Source: Schlesneria sp. DSM 10557
GTDB lineage: Bacteria > Planctomycetota > Planctomycetia > Planctomycetales > Planctomycetaceae
Reading direction: 5' to 3'
Assembly (NCBI RefSeq): GCF_041860085.1
Contig: NZ_CP124747.1
Span: forward strand, 6,595,001 to 6,659,000
Length of the DNA stretch: 64,000 nucleotides
The notes beneath the pieces are model-generated. The model worked only from the letters and a program-made list of their open reading frames with translations. It had not been told where the DNA came from and searched no databases. The translations under genes and the position numbers were made by a program. Below, in pieces: positions 55,408 through 63,940 of this stretch (within the stretch, counting starts at the first letter, position 1; every line of letters starts with the position of its first letter).

Positions 55408-56901
55408 GTGTTGAATCTTCTTGGATCAGAAAAGCGACTCTGCAATGGAATGACTCGACGCGATCTCCTGCACATCGGGGGGATTGGAGCACTTGGACTC
55501 GGACTGAATTCACCACTTCCGCTCAGGGCTTCTGCGGGTGGAGTTTCTGACGCCAGGAATCCTGCCAAGTCGTGTATCTTCGTGTTTCTGTTCGGTTCGC
55601 CGCCGCAGCACGAAACGTTTGATCCCAAGCCGCTGGCCGCTGCTGAAATTCAGGGAGAGATGAAGGCGATCGACACGGCGGTGCCGGGGTTGCAGTTCTG
55701 CGAAGGCTTACCGCAAACGGCGCAGATCGCGGATCGACTGACCGTTGTGCGATCGATGACGCACGAGTACCCGATCCACTGCTGTGCTTATGTCATGACG
55801 GGAATGCCGACATACAGCATTCCGCTGGAGACGGCCCCGCGTGCACCGGAGCACTGGCCGTTCATGGGTTCGGTCATCGACTATCTGGACAGTCGACGGT
55901 TTGGGGAGCAATCCTCGACACTGCCTCGGAACATTGGTCTTCCCTGGAGATTCTGTTCAAAAGGGAGCTCCCCGCAGCAGGCGGGGCCCTATGCTTCCTT
56001 TCTGGGAGATCGCTACGACCCGTTCTGGTCCGATTTCACGGGCGAAGGAACTGTGGTTGTGCCCAAGCTGGCTGCAGAGCAGGTTGAAGACGTTCGCGAC
56101 CCGCACGCGGGAATTTCAGTCGACGCCCGATTCCAATTGTCGCAGGGTTGCGAGTTACCGAGCGAACTCTCGACACGCCGATTCGACGCGCGCGTCCACC
56201 TGCTTCAGCAGTTCGATGCGTCTCGTCCGCTGATTGACCGGGCAGCCGCGATCGGGAATTACGACGCTCATCAGCAGCGGGCCATGTCGCTGATTGGATC
56301 GAATCGAATTCGTGATGCACTCGACGTGGCGCACGAGTCGCCCAACCTGCGAGCCCGCTATGGGATGAACCTGTTCGGCCAGTCGTGTCTTGCGGCCCGT
56401 CGTCTGGTAGAAGCGGGAGCCCGGTTCGTCTCGGTCTTCTGGGATCCGTTTGGACCGCATGGGGCATCCGTCTGGGACACGCACTCGAACCATTTCCCAC
56501 GGCTGAAGAACTACCTGCTGCCCGTCTTCGATCAGGCGTACTCAGCCATGATTTCTGATCTGGAGGATCATGGACTGCTGGATGAAACCATGGTGATCTG
56601 TACCAGTGAGCATGGTCGAACTCCTCAAATTGATTCTGCTCCGGCAGGGGGTGCTCGTCATCATTGGTCACGAGCCTACTCGTCCGTGTTTGCGGGGGGA
56701 GGAATGGCCAGGGGGAAAGTGGTCGGCCAGACAAATTCCGTGGGCGGGGATGTGGTGGATACGCCGATTTCGCCCAAGGATATGCAGGCCACGATCTATC
56801 ATCAGCTCGGTTACGATGAATCGACGACGATTCCCGATCAGCAGAATCGCCCTCATTCGATCGCCGGAAATGGACGCGTCCGGCATGAACTGCTGGGGTA
56901 A
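55408..56901 (+). CDS. DUF1501 (sulfatase-like) protein
   Basis: 497 residues from GTG 55408, chosen for GAGG nine bases upstream; TTG 55393 and ATG 55450 are alternatives. RR motif MTRRDLLHIGGIGALGLGL suggests Tat export. The family marks are present but altered: VFLFGSPPQHETFDPKPL replaces the usual QGGPSH(L/I)D, then CLAARRLVEAGARFVSVFWDPFG near 325, TSEHGRTPQID near 405 and GARHHWS. The typical GEFGR and GRDHWP are thus SEHGR and ARHHW, marking a divergent subfamily. Stand-alone here, without DUF1549/1553. Confidence 0.9.
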   Translation: MLNLLGSEKRLCNGMTRRDLLHIGGIGALGLGLNSPLPLRASAGGVSDARNPAKSCIFVFLFGSPPQHETFDPKPLAAAEIQGEMKAIDTAVPGLQFCEGLPQTAQIADRLTVVRSMTHEYPIHCCAYVMTGMPTYSIPLETAPRAPEHWPFMGSVIDYLDSRRFGEQSSTLPRNIGLPWRFCSKGSSPQQAGPYASFLGDRYDPFWSDFTGEGTVVVPKLAAEQVEDVRDPHAGISVDARFQLSQGCELPSELSTRRFDARVHLLQQFDASRPLIDRAAAIGNYDAHQQRAMSLIGSNRIRDALDVAHESPNLRARYGMNLFGQSCLAARRLVEAGARFVSVFWDPFGPHGASVWDTHSNHFPRLKNYLLPVFDQAYSAMISDLEDHGLLDETMVICTSEHGRTPQIDSAPAGGARHHWSRAYSSVFAGGGMARGKVVGQTNSVGGDVVDTPISPKDMQATIYHQLGYDESTTIPDQQNRPHSIAGNGRVRHELLG

Positions 56902-57027
56902 AGTGCAGACTCCCGGTGAGATGCGTGCTCAGTGGCACCGTCGTTCGTGGCAGTCTGTGATCAAATTGGGGGGACGCATGTGAGCCGGCTGATCCGGGAG
57001 CGATTGAATTCCGGTTGTCGCGTTCTA

Positions 57028-57036
57028 TGGTATAAT
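57028..57036 (+). promoter_or_regulatory. Extended -10 promoter element
   Basis: TGGTATAAT matches the extended -10 consensus TGnTATAAT exactly. A good -35 is not seen, as is allowed for extended -10 promoters. It lies about 70 bp before the HugZ-like start. Confidence 0.6.
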
Positions 57037-57105
57037 GTGGTTTGAGTCCGCCAGAGTGCTACTGGCGGCAAACGTGCTGTGCCATAGGACAAAGACTTGC
57101 AAGTG

Positions 57106-57591
57106 ATGACCGACACATCGCCTCAGATGGAATTTGCTCAACTGATTCGATCGCAGCGTGTGGCTGCGATTGGAACATTGCGGGACGGGGCCCCGTTAGT
57201 CTCGATGGTACCGATTGTGGTGAGCGACGACTTTTCGTCCTATGTGATCCACATCAGTCGTCTCGCACTTCACACGCAGGATATTCTGGAAAATCCGCTG
57301 GTGGGACTGATGATCTCCGAGCCCGACAATGGATCAAAAGACCCGCAGGCACTGGCTCGGGTGTCGATCCAGGGCAAGGCCGTCATCGTTCCGAGGGATT
57401 CCGAAGAGTACGATCGACTGGCAGACCTGTATCTGCAGCGGTTCCCTGATTCGGCGATGACGTTCTCGCTCGGAGATTTCGAGCTTTATCGTATCGATGC
57501 GAAATCCGCTCGATTCGTGGCGGGATTCGGCAAGATCTATAATTTTGGACCATTGGACTTTCAGGAAGCCGCGAATTCCCCGCTCGAATGA
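57106..57591 (+). CDS. HugZ-like pyridoxamine 5'-phosphate oxidase-fold protein
   Basis: 161 residues from ATG 57106 (TTG 57097 would add three). Split-barrel flavin-binding fold: FAQLIRSQRVAAIGTLRDGAPLVSMVPIVV (residues ~10-40, in the order typical of the family), ALHTQDILENPLVGLMI near 60, ARVSIQGKAVIV near 90 and FELYRIDAKSARFVAGFGKIY near 125. The family includes the heme oxygenase HugZ and general FMN proteins. Heme-binding residues cannot be assigned by eye. hemC lies 1.3 kb downstream. Confidence 0.88.
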   Translation: MTDTSPQMEFAQLIRSQRVAAIGTLRDGAPLVSMVPIVVSDDFSSYVIHISRLALHTQDILENPLVGLMISEPDNGSKDPQALARVSIQGKAVIVPRDSEEYDRLADLYLQRFPDSAMTFSLGDFELYRIDAKSARFVAGFGKIYNFGPLDFQEAANSPLE

Positions 57592-58126
57592 CGTGAGCGC
57601 TGATCGCAAGTTTCCTGATAATGAGAATCGTGACAGGCAGACTACTGTGGGCTCCGGCAGACGCAGTAGTCTTGTCTTTCTTCGTGCGGTTTTCAGAATT
57701 GCCAGCGAACGCAACACCCCCCGAAAAGCCCCATGCCGAATCTGGCCGCGGATTTTGCCGAATTTGAGCGTTTTTCTTATTGGATGGCCTGTGGAGGGGC
57801 GGAATCGGCAGATTCCGTCGATGTTAGGGAGTACCCGCGTGACGATTTGAGTGGTAGAGTTCATTGGCCGTTTCCCGATGCGGCAGGTGAAATGGATTGA
57901 GCCGCGGTGATCCACAATTCCGTCTGAAGAAATCGGAAAACGGGTTTTCAACGGATAAGAACATCCCTATTATTGGAAAATTGGCCGTTCCGTTCGATAC
58001 ACGGCCTTGTAAATGGCTATGTGGTGCCTAAATAAGAGCATATTTGAATAGGTGATCGAGGTTCGATTCTTCGAGCGAAGGCGATACCTGCCAGTTTTAT
58101 GATTTCAGGGGCGTGCGGAGTAACAA
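57592..58126. other. Gene-free stretch before the FHA gene
   Basis: About 535 bases. It contains the terminator at 57632-57683, then AT-rich sequence from about 57950 that likely carries the promoter of the FHA gene. A long minus-strand frame here is antisense to the HugZ gene and has no domain. Confidence 0.45.
57632..57683 (+). terminator. Terminator after the HugZ-like gene
   Basis: GACA (57632-57635) with TGTC (57674-57677) and AGACTACTG (57639-57647) with CAGTAGTCT (57664-57672) form an interrupted stem; TTTCTT follows. Confidence 0.55.
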
Positions 58127-58723
58127 ATGCCAGCTTTCCTGGTTCCCGTCGATCCCGGCCATTGCCTGATTCCGCTGGAGAAGGCCATTGTCCTGATAGG
58201 CCGACAGTCGGATTGTGATGTCTCTTTGACTCTCAGTCGCAAGATTTCTCGTAAGCACTGCTGCGTGGCCCAGGTCAACAAGAAATACGTGGTTCGTGAT
58301 CTTGGCAGCACGAACGGCGTTTATCTGAATGGAACCCGAATCAAGAAAGAAGCGACCCTTTCGTTCGGCGATGATCTGATGATCGGCGACGTTCATTTTC
58401 GGATGCAGGCCGACGCCAAGTCGATTGTGAATCGAGCGAAACCGCCGGCACCACGAACGCCTGAATCACAAACATTCGAAGAAGCCTCCAGCGAAGCGAT
58501 CCCGCAGCAAGGACAGGGTGACCAGACCGCGCCTCCGAGCCTTGATATCCCGATTGCCCTTGCTGAGGGCAAGGAAGTTTTCGAGGTCGAAGAAACCAGT
58601 CTCAACAAGCAAGTGTCCCCTCGAAAAAAACGCGTTAACGATGTCATACCACTGAATGACGTGATACCGCTGGACAGTGATGAGGAAGAACAGAACCTCA
58701 TGCTTGCCTCAGACAATTTTTGA
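58127..58723 (+). CDS. FHA-domain protein
   Basis: 198 residues. FHA phosphothreonine-binding domain over residues ~5-95: LIGRQSDCDV (binding Arg), SRKISRKHCC (Ser and His of the binding loop) and VVRDLGSTNGVYLNG. The last ~100 residues are acidic/Pro-rich and disordered, ending in two near-identical NDVIPL units. Likely a signalling adaptor for a Ser/Thr kinase encoded elsewhere. ATG start 58127. Confidence 0.93.
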   Translation: MPAFLVPVDPGHCLIPLEKAIVLIGRQSDCDVSLTLSRKISRKHCCVAQVNKKYVVRDLGSTNGVYLNGTRIKKEATLSFGDDLMIGDVHFRMQADAKSIVNRAKPPAPRTPESQTFEEASSEAIPQQGQGDQTAPPSLDIPIALAEGKEVFEVEETSLNKQVSPRKKRVNDVIPLNDVIPLDSDEEEQNLMLASDNF

Positions 58724-58929
58724 CGGGAACTTGCGGGCTTGTCGGGCAATGAGCAGCGTCTGACATTTCCTGTTGAAGCTTATTGTCATTGGCCTCACCT
58801 GATGAAGAGAGGCTGTCGCGGTCCGGCGGTCTTCCTGCAGTCGCCAACTCGTCGCCCCGCCACTAAGCTGTGACCGATGACGAATCGCAGCGATTTCTTT
58901 TCCCTTCCTGCTAACTGAAAATCCGAGCC

Positions 58930-59871
58930 TTGTCTTTTACTCGCCCCCAACTGCGAATTGCGACGCGCGCCAGTCAACTGGCCCTCTGGCAATCAAACTA
59001 CATCGCGGGACTGATTCAGCAGGTTGCACCGCAGGTCAAGGTCGAACTGGTGCATGTCAGCACTGCCGGCGATCGGGACCAGAAAGAGACACTGCAAGTC
59101 CTGGGAAGCTTCGGCGTCTTCACGCGCGAAGTTCAGACGGTTGTTCTGAAAGAACAGGTGGACATGGCCGTCCACAGCCTGAAGGATCTCCCCACGGATG
59201 GGCCTCCTGAGCTCACACTGGCGGCCGTTCCGACTCGTGGACTCACATATGATGCCCTGATTCTTCCATCAAATCAGACTGCCAGACTGTCACTGAACGA
59301 TCTTCCTCCGAATGCGAGAGTGGGGACCGGCAGCCCACGTCGTAAAGCGCAGCTCCGCTACCTGCGTCCTGATCTGCAGTTGTTCGAGATTCGGGGGAAC
59401 GTGGATACGCGTTTGAAGAAGCTGGACGCCGGGGACTACGACGCCATTATCCTCGCTTCAGCCGGATTGACGCGACTCGGTTGGGCGGAACGGATCCATT
59501 CCGAGATTGCTCCCCCGTTCATGTACCCTGCTGTGGGTCAGGGGGCGGTAGGAGTTGAATGCCGGACGAACGACCATGAGCTGCGGGAATTGCTGCAGCA
59601 AATCACGGATCCGGTCACGATGGCGGCGGTGACGGCCGAACGGAGCCTGATGTCGAGTCTGCGGGCCGGTTGTCATGCCCCGCTGGGGGCGTATACGACG
59701 GTCTCAGATCAGACGATCCGGCTGGAGGCGGTCGTGTTGCCGGTTGATGGAAGTCAGCGGTGGATGGCATCGGCGACTTCTGAACTTGCTGAGGCGGAGG
59801 CATTAGGCAATCAAGTGGCGACCCTGCTGAAGGATCAGGGGGTTGACCGCGTGCTTCGAGCCGTGTCGTAA
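58930..59871 (+). CDS. hemC: Hydroxymethylbilane synthase (porphobilinogen deaminase)
   Basis: 313 residues from TTG 58930. Joins four porphobilinogen units into hydroxymethylbilane in heme biosynthesis. Signatures: RIATRASQLALWQ at the N-terminus, HSLKDLPTDGP with the catalytic Asp near 85, GSPRRKAQL and RGNVDTRLKKLDAGDYDAIILA near 155-180, and the dipyrromethane-cofactor Cys in LRAGCHAPLGAY near 248. Full length. Monocistronic or followed by the CCG-domain gene after 98 bp. Confidence 0.96.
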   Translation: MSFTRPQLRIATRASQLALWQSNYIAGLIQQVAPQVKVELVHVSTAGDRDQKETLQVLGSFGVFTREVQTVVLKEQVDMAVHSLKDLPTDGPPELTLAAVPTRGLTYDALILPSNQTARLSLNDLPPNARVGTGSPRRKAQLRYLRPDLQLFEIRGNVDTRLKKLDAGDYDAIILASAGLTRLGWAERIHSEIAPPFMYPAVGQGAVGVECRTNDHELRELLQQITDPVTMAAVTAERSLMSSLRAGCHAPLGAYTTVSDQTIRLEAVVLPVDGSQRWMASATSELAEAEALGNQVATLLKDQGVDRVLRAVS

Positions 59872-59919
59872 CGCCGCCGAGCCCGAGTCAGTCGCTCTCA
59901 TCTGCCTTAGCCATTATAA

Positions 59920-59944
59920 TTCCGGGACGCTCTTTGTCCCGGAA
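59920..59944 (+). terminator. Hairpin between hemC and the LutA-like gene
   Basis: TTCCGGGAC (59920-59928) pairs with GTCCCGGAA (59936-59944). No T-run, so attenuation or mRNA processing is as likely as termination. A TATAAT hexamer (59915-59920) overlaps its left edge. Confidence 0.5.
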
Positions 59945-59969
59945 CGTTCGCGGTATTACAAAGCACCCC

Positions 59970-60725
59970 ATGCCACAAGTCGCACTGTTCATTCCTTGCT
60001 ACGTCGATCAGCTCTACCCCAAGGTTGCGATGGCAACGCTCCAGGTTCTAGAGCGGTTCGGATGTGACGTTGATTTTCCGTCTGCCCAGACGTGTTGCGG
60101 ACAACCGATGGCCAATACGGGATGCGTGAACGACGCACTGCCTCTGGCTCAGAAGTTTGTCTCGATCTTTTCAGATTACGAATACGTGGTCTGTCCTTCG
60201 GGAAGTTGCACGGCGATGGTCCGACAGCACTATGGTGAGTTGCTGCATGACGACCCGGGGTATGCCCGTGTCCGGCCAAAAACGTTTGAGTTGTGTGAAT
60301 TCCTGACGGATGTCCTGAAGGTGAAGTCCATCAAGGGACGGTTCCCTCATCGAGTGGGATTGCACAATAGTTGTCACGGATTGCGGGAACTTCGTCTGGG
60401 CTCTTCCAGCGAAATGATCGTTCCTCGCTTCAACAAGGCGGGGCAGCTGCTGAAGGACCTCGAAGGAATTGAACTTGTCAGCTTGAAACGCCCTGACGAG
60501 TGTTGCGGATTCGGCGGGACGTTCGCTGTGGCAGAGGAAGCGGTCTCGTGCATGATGGGGCTTGACCGCATTCACGACCACGAACAGGCCGGTGCCGACG
60601 TGCTGACCGCCGGGGACATGTCTTGTCTGATGCACATGTCGGGATTGATCCAGCGCCAGAAGTCCCCCCTTCGCGTCATGCACATCGCCGAGATTCTTCA
60701 GGAATCGATGTCAGCAGTCGACTGA
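59970..60725 (+). CDS. LutA-like (Fe)-S oxidoreductase with two CCG domains
   Basis: 251 residues from ATG 59970; an in-frame GTG/TTG at 59934 lies inside a hairpin and is less likely. Two Cys-rich CCG domains: FIPCYVDQL with AQTCCGQPM (~40), CPSGSC (~72), then HNSCHGLRELR (~138) and DECCGFGGTF (~185). The family includes LutA/YkgE of lactate oxidation and heterodisulfide reductase subunits; each domain binds an FeS cluster or disulfide. LutB and LutC do not follow, so it is a solitary copy. ATG matches the family start. Confidence 0.92.
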   Translation: MPQVALFIPCYVDQLYPKVAMATLQVLERFGCDVDFPSAQTCCGQPMANTGCVNDALPLAQKFVSIFSDYEYVVCPSGSCTAMVRQHYGELLHDDPGYARVRPKTFELCEFLTDVLKVKSIKGRFPHRVGLHNSCHGLRELRLGSSSEMIVPRFNKAGQLLKDLEGIELVSLKRPDECCGFGGTFAVAEEAVSCMMGLDRIHDHEQAGADVLTAGDMSCLMHMSGLIQRQKSPLRVMHIAEILQESMSAVD

Positions 60726-60732
60726 GGAAATC

Positions 60733-60755
60733 GAGTGATCTGACTGGGATCACTC
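60733..60755 (+). terminator. Hairpin after the LutA-like gene
   Basis: GAGTGATC (60733-60740) pairs with GATCACTC (60748-60755), followed by CCTTTCCC. Weak terminator. Confidence 0.45.
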
Positions 60756-60831
60756 CCTTTCCCTGACGAGGTCTGAAACTCACGGAATCGCTTGTACAGC
60801 ACCACTTCTGAAAAGAGGAAGGCGTTCTTCC

Positions 60832-61323
60832 ATGAAAGATGGATTCCTGGGAAATCATGCCTCTTTCATGCTGGATGCGATCGTCGTTGCCCTGGTCCTG
60901 CTGGTTCCCGTTCTGATATTCAGCCTCTATTCGGTCAAGTGGAAGCGACGCTTTCAGCGTCATCGGAACCTTCAGCTGGCATTGGCAGTCACACTTCTGG
61001 TGGCCGTGTTTGCCTTCGAGTTTGACCTGCACTGGGTCCAGGGAGGTTGGAAGAAGGTCGTTAGCAAGGGGCCCCCACTTTCGGCCGAGCAGGCTGATAC
61101 GATTCGGCAGGCACTGCGGATCCATCTGATTTTTGCCGTGACGACCCCATTTCTGTGGGCCACGACGATCATTTGCGCCCTGCTGAGATTTCCTCATCCC
61201 CCTGCCCCCGGGAAGCATAGCAGGCTGCATGCCATCCTGGGTTGGACGTCCGCGGTAGATTTGCTGCTGACATCTTTGACGGGGCTGATATTCTATTATG
61301 TGGCGTTTATCAACCGCGGTTGA
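60832..61323 (+). CDS. DUF420-family membrane protein
   Basis: 163 residues with four membrane helices near 14-34, 46-64, 100-120 and 138-158. Conserved-type His residues lie at helix edges (RRFQRHRNLQL, DLHWVQGG, RIHLIFAVTTPF, HSRLHAILGW), the pattern of DUF420. In Firmicutes a DUF420 protein (CtaM) is needed for heme-copper oxidase assembly. Proximity to hemC fits a respiratory theme but is not proof. ATG start 60832. Confidence 0.75.
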   Translation: MKDGFLGNHASFMLDAIVVALVLLVPVLIFSLYSVKWKRRFQRHRNLQLALAVTLLVAVFAFEFDLHWVQGGWKKVVSKGPPLSAEQADTIRQALRIHLIFAVTTPFLWATTIICALLRFPHPPAPGKHSRLHAILGWTSAVDLLLTSLTGLIFYYVAFINRG

Positions 61324-61349
61324 ACCCACTTGAGACGGAAGGTGCCGCT

Positions 61350-62624
61350 GTGTCCCCGGTCGCACGTCGTCAAAACTGTTGCAAGTTCATTGTGGCGATC
61401 GGCCTTGTTCCATCGCTTGTGCTCGCGGACCCGAAGTCGAGTGGTCCTCACAATTCCGTCGTCGATGTCATCGTGCTGAAGTCCGGGCGGACGCTGCGCG
61501 GGCTCGTTGCCAGCAGCGACCCGAAGGCGTATTTGACACTCGTGGTTTCGCGAGACTGGCTGTCGGCTGCCGACCCGCACGGCGCTGCTGCCGCCATCAA
61601 AACGAATGTGGAGTCCCGCCAGCGCTCGTGGATACAAACCCGTGACCGGATCACACAACATTTAGATGCAGGTGATGTCCCGGCGGGAATGAGTTTCTTC
61701 TTCAAGCAGGAACTGGAGCGACTGGACCGCTTATTGGCGGATCCCCCGGACGAAGACCCTGATTTCCTCTGGTATGACATTCGCCCCGCATCAATTGCCA
61801 GAATGGTGCGAGCTCAAGGGGATCGTCGCCTGATTGCGACTCACGCCTGGAACGCCCGGATCGCTCACGTCGAAACTCGTGAAGTTGCGTCGCTGCAGAA
61901 AGAGTTGACCGACCTTGGAATTCCCTTCGAGGCGCCGGCACACGAGTTCATCAAGCAATTGCCGGGGCGAGTACAAAGTGATGCGGAATGGGCGGCACGA
62001 TGTGCGCTCCTGGAACATGGGCTGGTTGAGGAACTCAACTTCCAGGGGACAGGGGATGTGATCACTCGCACGAAAGCGGGGGAAGCCGCGGATCTCGTCC
62101 AGGTGATCCCACAACTGCTTGAGCAGCAGTGGAACTCACTGTTGAAGGATCTCGGGAACGATTTTTCGGCACCGAAAAAATATCACGACCAGTCGCGGTG
62201 GCTGGCGAATGCTATTCGTCAGGCACAGACTCTCAAGCGACGCGGATTTCGCGTGACGCGATTGGAGATTGATCCGGTCGGCTTGCGTGTCCGGGTCGAT
62301 TCGCGGTTTGTTGTCCAGGTGGCCGAGGGGGATTGGCGGACGATCTGGAGCCTGACAGAGGTGGGCGATGCGGCTCAGCCGCGTCCTCAGGCGGAGGCGA
62401 GAATCGAAGATGATCCTCAGGTGAAGTCGATCAAGCAATCCCTGGGTGCCCTCGGGCTGGTCGATGCCGAGTCCATGCGGCGGGCGATCCGGTTTGGTGC
62501 CGCAACGATGTCCACGCAGCAGAAAGTGGATACCCGCTTCGAGGAATTTCGCGAAACCTATACGAAGGCTCTGGATGGCCCTCCGATTCAGCTCTACTCC
62601 ATCAGCGCAGGAGCGACCGAGTGA
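61350..62624 (+). CDS. Secreted protein of unknown function
   Basis: 424 residues from GTG 61350, with GGAAGG upstream; the open frame reaches back to 61242 inside the previous gene, which is unlikely. A signal peptide (CCKFIVAIGLVPSLVLADP) ends near residue 26. A short strand-rich part (VVDVIVLKSGRTLRGLVASS) resembles the start of an SH3-like/secretion-associated domain; the rest is helical with Arg, Glu and Gln. No catalytic motif. Its stop overlaps the next start by four bases (GTGA), so the two are co-translated and probably work together. Confidence 0.78.
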   Translation: MSPVARRQNCCKFIVAIGLVPSLVLADPKSSGPHNSVVDVIVLKSGRTLRGLVASSDPKAYLTLVVSRDWLSAADPHGAAAAIKTNVESRQRSWIQTRDRITQHLDAGDVPAGMSFFFKQELERLDRLLADPPDEDPDFLWYDIRPASIARMVRAQGDRRLIATHAWNARIAHVETREVASLQKELTDLGIPFEAPAHEFIKQLPGRVQSDAEWAARCALLEHGLVEELNFQGTGDVITRTKAGEAADLVQVIPQLLEQQWNSLLKDLGNDFSAPKKYHDQSRWLANAIRQAQTLKRRGFRVTRLEIDPVGLRVRVDSRFVVQVAEGDWRTIWSLTEVGDAAQPRPQAEARIEDDPQVKSIKQSLGALGLVDAESMRRAIRFGAATMSTQQKVDTRFEEFRETYTKALDGPPIQLYSISAGATE

Positions 62625-63940
62625 GAGAGGCTCTTCTAACCGCGATGATTCTGATCGCCTGTACTTTCAATTCATCGACCCGACTTTGCTGTGCCGAGGA
62701 CAATACGCCGGTCGATCCCGCACTGGGTAAACGAGTGGCGGAACTACTGGCGGTGGGGTTCGAAAGGGGGCCTCAACAGTTGGCCAATGCGGAGCGACTT
62801 TATCTGCGCCTCAAGGCTGACGCACCGGACGATCCCCGTATCGATTATGCGCAAGGGTTGGTCCTCTGGAAGCAGTTGAAGAAGAAAGAGGCACTGGAAA
62901 AATTTCAGGCGGTCACGCGATCAGAAGGGGTGATGTATCACGCCGCCTGGAAAGCCGAGATCTGGACCTGCTTCGTCTCAAAGAATGATGACACCGGATA
63001 TTCCCGCCTGATGGAGTTTGCCAAGCGGATTACGAGCGGGGACGAGTCCTCGTCTCATTCGGTAGACGCCGATGTTCGCTGGATCGGCACGATCATGGCC
63101 ACACTGGGTCTTACGTGTGAAACAAAAGAGCGTCGCGAGGACTGGTTACAGGCGGAAGCGAAGCTGGCAGAAATTCTGCCTGAAGAACGCATGGAGGGAT
63201 ATCTCGCCGGAAAAACCGAGATCCACATGAAGCATGCAGAACTGGAAAGCGAAATCGAGCAGGCGCGAGAAAAGGTAAAGCAGCAGCGGGCCGCACAACT
63301 GGAACGCAAACAGGCTCGCCTGCAGAGGTCACTGGACGGAGCGAAGGTAAAACGAGAGGGGCTGAAGAGGTCTGCAGCGGAAGCGAAAGAGACCTTCGCT
63401 GAGAAAACGGCTGAGTTTCAAAAATCAATGGACCGACTCGAGAAAGAGTACACTCTTGTCGATCGACGGGCCCAGGTTTTAGTGAGCTCGATCGCACTTC
63501 TCGATCAGCAAGTGGCGATGCTGCGGGAGACGACCCGCTTAGCAGGGCGCCGGGTGGATGAAAGGCGTCTGGAATTCGGACTCACTCAGTTGCTCAATCA
63601 GCGCGGCATCTACCAGGCTGAGTGTATGCGGTCTGTCGCCGCAGCAGAACAGCTCGCCAATACGGCTCGGACCCTGCACCAGGCCTATGCGGCGGAGGTG
63701 GACCAATACGAAAAGGCGACGGGGGAAATTGTCAAAGCGGATGTGAACATGGATACGTGGACGGAGAGAGCCTTAAAGCAGGCGGATGATCTGAAAAAAA
63801 CGCCAGTGAAGCCCGTGGTTCCAAAAGGGAAGATTCAGATGGTCCGGTCGTTTCGTACCTACATCGACCTGGATCTGAATGCCGAACGGGACAGTCTGCT
63901 TGAGTCATATGGCGTGACGCCAGAAGGGGACGTCGAGTGA
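62621..63940 (+). CDS. Secreted TPR/coiled-coil protein
   Basis: 439 residues from GTG 62621, overlapping the upstream stop. Signal peptide up to about residue 25 (LCCAED). Residues ~35-165 are TPR-like helices (AERLYLRLKADAPDDPRIDYAQGLVLW). Residues ~195-355 form a long coiled coil rich in Glu, Lys, Arg and Gln (EIEQAREKVKQQRAAQLERK and onward). The C-terminus is short and acidic. No enzyme motif. With the upstream partner it may form an envelope scaffold; inference from coupling and shape only. Confidence 0.8.
   Translation: MREALLTAMILIACTFNSSTRLCCAEDNTPVDPALGKRVAELLAVGFERGPQQLANAERLYLRLKADAPDDPRIDYAQGLVLWKQLKKKEALEKFQAVTRSEGVMYHAAWKAEIWTCFVSKNDDTGYSRLMEFAKRITSGDESSSHSVDADVRWIGTIMATLGLTCETKERREDWLQAEAKLAEILPEERMEGYLAGKTEIHMKHAELESEIEQAREKVKQQRAAQLERKQARLQRSLDGAKVKREGLKRSAAEAKETFAEKTAEFQKSMDRLEKEYTLVDRRAQVLVSSIALLDQQVAMLRETTRLAGRRVDERRLEFGLTQLLNQRGIYQAECMRSVAAAEQLANTARTLHQAYAAEVDQYEKATGEIVKADVNMDTWTERALKQADDLKKTPVKPVVPKGKIQMVRSFRTYIDLDLNAERDSLLESYGVTPEGDVE

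Noticed and set aside
57008-57036. Full -35/-10 promoter before the HugZ-like gene
   Set aside because: TATAAT and the TG extension are clear, but no -35 hexamer at 16-18 bp; reported only as an extended -10.
57334-57951. 205-codon minus-strand frame
   Set aside because: Antisense to the HugZ-like gene for half its length, no start signal or domain.
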